In this document: piece by piece, positions 7,641-9,544 of the stretch | How positions within the stretch are numbered: position 1 is the first letter of the stretch | Layout: the number at the start of each line of letters is the position of its first letter | Assembly (NCBI GenBank): GCA_964580675.1 | Contig: CAZOLI010000075.1 | Span: 1-9,544 of the forward strand | DNA: 9,544 nt | Reading direction: 5' to 3' | Origin: CAZOLI01 sp964580675 | Lineage (GTDB): Bacteria; Planctomycetota; MHYJ01; CAYXQY01 | Program-made: the position numbers and the translations under genes | The notes under the pieces: model-generated | The model's input: only the letters and a program-made list of their open reading frames with translations | Told to the model about the DNA's origin: nothing | Databases searched by the model: none

Positions 7641-8145
7641 TCCCCCATACACAAACCTGGAGGACCGCGAATATGAGGGCAATAATAAACTTGATTCGGG
7701 AACGGCCGACAAGACTCCCGGGCGCATTCCAGTACCGGATGGCCAGGAAAATGACCAGGGGCGCCGTTATGATCGTTGGCCAGATACAAAGAACCGGCAG
7801 GATCGACAGATAAAGACAGGTCTGACCCCACAATCGACGTTTCTGTACGAGGGAGCCACCGGATTGATCTCCTTCGTCCGATTCCAGACAGGACGTACAG
7901 ATCAGTTCTTTCCCAAGCCTAATCTGACAGAGCGAGCAGAGAAGGCGACCGCAACGATCACACGCGACCTCGGCCGCTTTTTCCTCGTGAAAGAAACAGG
8001 TCGCTTCCTCCCCGAACGCGGTATCCCCGATCTCCTCGTCACGTCCCTCTCTGAAAAACGCGGGATACACCCGAACCAGTAACGCCGAGTTACATCCGGT
8101 ACAGGTCCCCGGTTGTTCCGTGTTGACCAGAGAACCAGAAATTTG
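7612..8145 (-). CDS. B-box-like zinc-finger membrane protein, N-terminus in gap
   Basis: A total of 177 residues are visible before the TGA at 7612; the frame is open up to the N-run, and the start codon must lie within it or beyond. Numbering from the first visible residue, a CTGC motif at about 14-17 leads into LLVRVYPAFFR, then comes a B-box-like cluster CFFH (ligands Cys, His), CDRC, CSLC and CTSC. The spacing C-x2-H-x8-C-x2-C-x4-C-x2-C-x9-C-x2-C is identical to that of the 97-residue protein at 6720-7013. The extra His seen there is Leu here (CQIRL against CVTEH). The C-terminal third has two or three TM segments (WGQTCLYLSILPVLCIWPTI and the following hydrophobic stretches). The start is probably only a few codons inside the gap, because the first CxxC module normally sits near the N-terminus. 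Function is unknown; a cytosolic metal-binding domain tethered to the membrane is the safest reading. Confidence 0.75.
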   Translation of the reverse strand, partial: QISGSLVNTEQPGTCTGCNSALLVRVYPAFFREGRDEEIGDTAFGEEATCFFHEEKAAEVACDRCGRLLCSLCQIRLGKELICTSCLESDEGDQSGGSLVQKRRLWGQTCLYLSILPVLCIWPTIITAPLVIFLAIRYWNAPGSLVGRSRIKFIIALIFAVLQVCVWGIVAVFQFTA

Positions 8146-8245
8146 NNNNNNNNNNNNNNNNNNNNNNNNNNNNNNNNNNNNNNNNNNNNNNNNNNNNNNN
8201 NNNNNNNNNNNNNNNNNNNNNNNNNNNNNNNNNNNNNNNNNNNNN
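8146..8245. other. assembly gap of exactly 100 Ns
   Basis: The run of N is exactly 100 long, a common convention for a scaffold join of unknown size. It breaks the RDD gene on its right and removes the start of the zinc-finger gene on its left. Because the true length is unknown, the two coding frames that flank it cannot be compared, and anything from nothing to one or more genes could be missing. The family expectation is that at least about 80 to 100 residues of RDD domain should be here, which alone needs more than 100 bases. Confidence 0.97.
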
Positions 8246-8479
8246 AATGATACCATCGAGAAAAATGGCACCGAATCGAATAAAGAATCCCCCGTAACGC
8301 ATTTGGTCCTTTGGTACCCCCTCCTTAATGCGCTGGACGTATTCCGGTTTACAGGACGCACAGACCAGGGTGCCTTGAATGTCAACCAGTTCGGTTTCCG
8401 GATACTGTTCTCCACATTCCTCACACCATTTCTTCTCTCGACCCCCGGAACGATCCGGGCCTGTTTGTGCCGGACTCAT
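8246..8479 (-). CDS. zinc-ribbon/RDD membrane protein, C-terminus in gap
   Basis: Only the first 78 residues are visible before the gap. A CEEC motif (Cys19, Cys22) and a CASC motif (Cys40, Cys43), 17 residues apart, form a likely zinc-ribbon. A linker KEGVPKDQMRYGGF leads to FIRFGAIFLDGII, the first RDD transmembrane segment, with Arg68, Ala71 and Asp75 in the same spacing as Arg29, Ala32 and Asp36 of the RDD gene at 1-563. The start is secure: AAAAGGAGGT lies 7 nt upstream of the ATG, the strongest ribosome binding site in the window. This is the first visible gene of the leftward run and probably heads the operon. The rest of the RDD domain must be in the gap. A fusion to the zinc-finger protein on the other side cannot be excluded, but separate genes are more likely. 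Confidence 0.8.
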
Positions 8480-8486
8480 CGTTTTT

Positions 8487-8496
8487 ACCTCCTTTT
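8487..8496 (-). promoter_or_regulatory. strong Shine-Dalgarno of the leading RDD gene
   Basis: On the minus strand AAAAGGAGGT precedes the ATG at 8479 with a 7-nt spacer of AAAAACG. It is close to the ideal anti-16S match and spacing, unlike the weak or coupled sites of most genes downstream. This supports 8479 as a true start and as the head of the run. Confidence 0.85.
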
Positions 8497-8648
8497 CCGT
8501 GAATCAAATGTGTTTGGTCCCGGGGCCGATCCCATCTGCCCCGTTGAAGACCTCGAAATATCTTGACGTATCTTTCACCATTTTTCAATCCTTTCAAGAG
8601 GATCATCCACAGGGTCCTGTCCGTTCACATCGCAATTCTCATACCAGA

Positions 8649-8930
8649 TTATTTCCCCCAAAGACGGATTCTGTGCCGGGTACGAACGAGAACGTTTTGC
8701 AATCCCCGAAAATATTGATGTGAATTCCAACACCGTGTCTCAATTAAAAACACGCCGTCCGGATGGTGCTCTTTGTGAATACGGACCTTCGATTGGCCAA
8801 AAAAACGATCCAATTCAGCGTGAACATTTCCTACAGCGGTGTCGACGTGTGAACATCCTATACAGAACGTTAAGAACCTTTCACAAATTACGTCCGGGCG
8901 AAAGAAGTAGAGAACAGGAAAAATACGCAT
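8649..8930 (-). CDS. doubtful 93-residue ORF
   Basis: This is an open frame inside the divergent intergenic region on the same strand as the operon. It is rich in His and Cys. A central stretch, VHAELDRFFGQSKVRIHKEH and the following HPDGVFLIE, looks more protein-like than a random frame and loosely recalls small bacterial proteins with a VHxELDxF...HR..HH..G pattern. I cannot name a family. The ATG lacks a Shine-Dalgarno, codon use looks less GC-biased at third positions than its neighbours, and the C-terminus ends abruptly. It could be a small gene, a decayed remnant or chance. Confidence 0.25.
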   Translation of the reverse strand: MRIFPVLYFFRPDVICERFLTFCIGCSHVDTAVGNVHAELDRFFGQSKVRIHKEHHPDGVFLIETRCWNSHQYFRGLQNVLVRTRHRIRLWGK

Positions 8931-9146
8931 AATGACGCTATAACATATTTATTACAAACAACTTAAAAGTGGTTTTCTGATTTTATTTCGCAGAAGACAG
9001 GACCAACACCTCCACCATTGAAGCCTGGTACAAAAGTTGCACGTATGAAAGGAGATGGAACTTTTTGCCCGCTCGGTCATCTAATGTGTTGAACGTGAAT
9101 GAAGTGAACAGGTCTGCACATTTACCCCTTTCTTTCCGACAAAACC

Positions 9147-9544
9147 ATGAACAGAAATCAAACACCACAGCACAGCCGGATAAAACAGGTTCTTCTGCCG
9201 GGTCTTCTCGGTCTTCTCCTTCTGCTCCTTCCCCTTTCCTGCAGCCAGCCGGAGGGACCGGAACAGCAATCGACAAACGATCCAGATCCGTCCTCCGGGG
9301 TCTCGGAACAATCGTATATGCAGGACTTTGGAGAAATGGTGAGAAAAAGTCGAATCACCGGAGATGAGGAGGAAAAGGAACAGGAAAGCAACCGAAAGGC
9401 ATACAAAGCCCGCGGGGCTAAAAAGGAATGGAAGAAAATAAAAAAGAAGCAGCAACAACTATCCAGGAAAGGAGCCACCCGCTCAAAGCAAAAGAAAAAA
9501 GCAAGTTCGGGCGGCACGGGCGGTGGCTTTCTCGGTGGCAGTTT
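9147..9544 (+). CDS. putative lipoprotein, Lys/Gln- and Gly-rich, 3' end cut
   Basis: The frame opens at ATG 9147 and stays open to the window edge (132 codons). Residues 1-31 look like an export signal: a polar start with basic residues, then a Leu-rich core (LLPGLLGLLLLLLPLSC, 16-32). Cys32 would be the lipidated residue, but the lipobox is imperfect because the -3 position is Pro29 instead of an aliphatic residue. The mature part begins with a Ser/Pro/Glu-rich linker (33-55), then a strongly charged helical region (about 65-115) with many Lys, Glu and Gln, and a Gly-rich segment (SSGGTGGGFLGGS) at the edge. No domain is recognised. There is no obvious Shine-Dalgarno. It is transcribed away from the MoxR operon, so it is not part of that transcript; the region between may carry control elements for both. 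Confidence 0.65.
   Translation, partial: MNRNQTPQHSRIKQVLLPGLLGLLLLLLPLSCSQPEGPEQQSTNDPDPSSGVSEQSYMQDFGEMVRKSRITGDEEEKEQESNRKAYKARGAKKEWKKIKKKQQQLSRKGATRSKQKKKASSGGTGGGFLGGS

Larger units (their letters stand above)
8480..9146. other. divergent intergenic region
   Basis: This stretch separates the leftward gene run from the rightward lipoprotein gene and should hold promoters for both. The only long frame is a doubtful 93-codon ORF at 8649-8930. An AT-rich island spans about 8930-8990. On the minus strand a loose sigma-70-like pair, TTGTGA (8881-8886) and TATAGG (8857-8862) with an 18-base spacer, could serve the leftward operon but would leave a leader of roughly 370 nt. I saw no convincing promoter closer to 8479, no tRNA and no clear terminator. 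On the plus strand a GAAAGGAGA purine block near 9048 precedes only a 15-codon or shorter frame that ends at about 9093. Confidence 0.5.

Noticed and set aside
8421..8930. Possible short direct repeat, suggested by FRGLQ appearing in two minus-strand frames
   Set aside because: The shared nucleotide match is short and interrupted, within chance for this length.
9065..9367. A 100-codon open frame on the plus strand overlapping the lipoprotein start
   Set aside because: It is in another frame of the same strand, has a Ser/Pro-rich low-complexity translation and no ribosome site.
9081..9517. Leu/Phe-rich open frames on the minus strand opposite the lipoprotein gene
   Set aside because: Their Phe/Leu runs are the complement of Lys/Glu-rich and Leu-rich codons of the plus-strand frame, which has a plausible start and signal sequence.
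1..9544. CRISPR array, tRNA, rRNA, insertion sequence or phage signals
   Set aside because: I saw no regularly spaced repeats, cloverleaf-like elements, transposase motifs or terminal inverted repeats by eye on either strand.

Overview
The window looks like a chromosomal fragment from a draft assembly or metagenome bin of a Gram-negative-type bacterium. It contains one placeholder of exactly 100 Ns at 8146-8245. No gene here fixes the taxonomy. The family set (MoxR ATPase, DUF58, DUF4350, DUF4129 with a polytopic N-terminus, SpoIIM-like and RDD proteins, beside B-box-like zinc-finger membrane proteins) is one I associate with the Verrucomicrobiota/PVC group and some neighbouring phyla. That assignment is inference and not secure.

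Layout. Nearly everything lies on the minus strand, so transcription runs from right to left, from about 8480 down to 1. The order is: (1) an RDD membrane protein with an N-terminal zinc-ribbon, interrupted by the gap (8246-8479); (2) a B-box-like zinc-finger membrane protein whose start is lost in the gap (7612-8145); (3) a two-TM protein of an uncharacterised family with an N-terminal domain that may be PH-like (7059-about 7640); (4) a 97-residue B-box-like zinc finger with one TM segment (6720-7013); (5) a DUF4129 protein with a polytopic N-terminus (5035-6684); (6) a DUF4350 protein (3915-5042); (7) a MoxR AAA+ ATPase (2946-3911); (8) a DUF58 protein (1558-2946); (9) a SpoIIM/DUF95-like protein (560-1561); (10) a second RDD protein that runs off the left edge (1-563). 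On the plus strand, a divergently transcribed Lys/Gly-rich putative lipoprotein starts at 9147 and runs off the right edge. About 670 bases separate the two divergent genes and hold at most one doubtful small ORF.

How the genes fit together. Genes 5 to 10 are packed with spacings from an 8-nt overlap to a 3-nt gap, including ATGA and TGATG stop/start overlaps, so they are very probably one translationally coupled operon. In known systems MoxR ATPases act with VWA or DUF58 partners as chaperone-like machines. Here the pair is embedded among four membrane proteins (DUF4129, DUF4350, SpoIIM-like, RDD), which suggests one envelope-associated complex of unknown function. Genes 1, 2 and 4 add membrane-tethered cysteine-rich modules. 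Two of these share exactly the same eight-ligand spacing, so they look like paralogues that travel with the MoxR cluster. The most unusual points are this zinc-finger set, the degenerate metal-binding motif and basic insertion in the DUF58 protein, and RDD proteins at both ends of the visible gene run.
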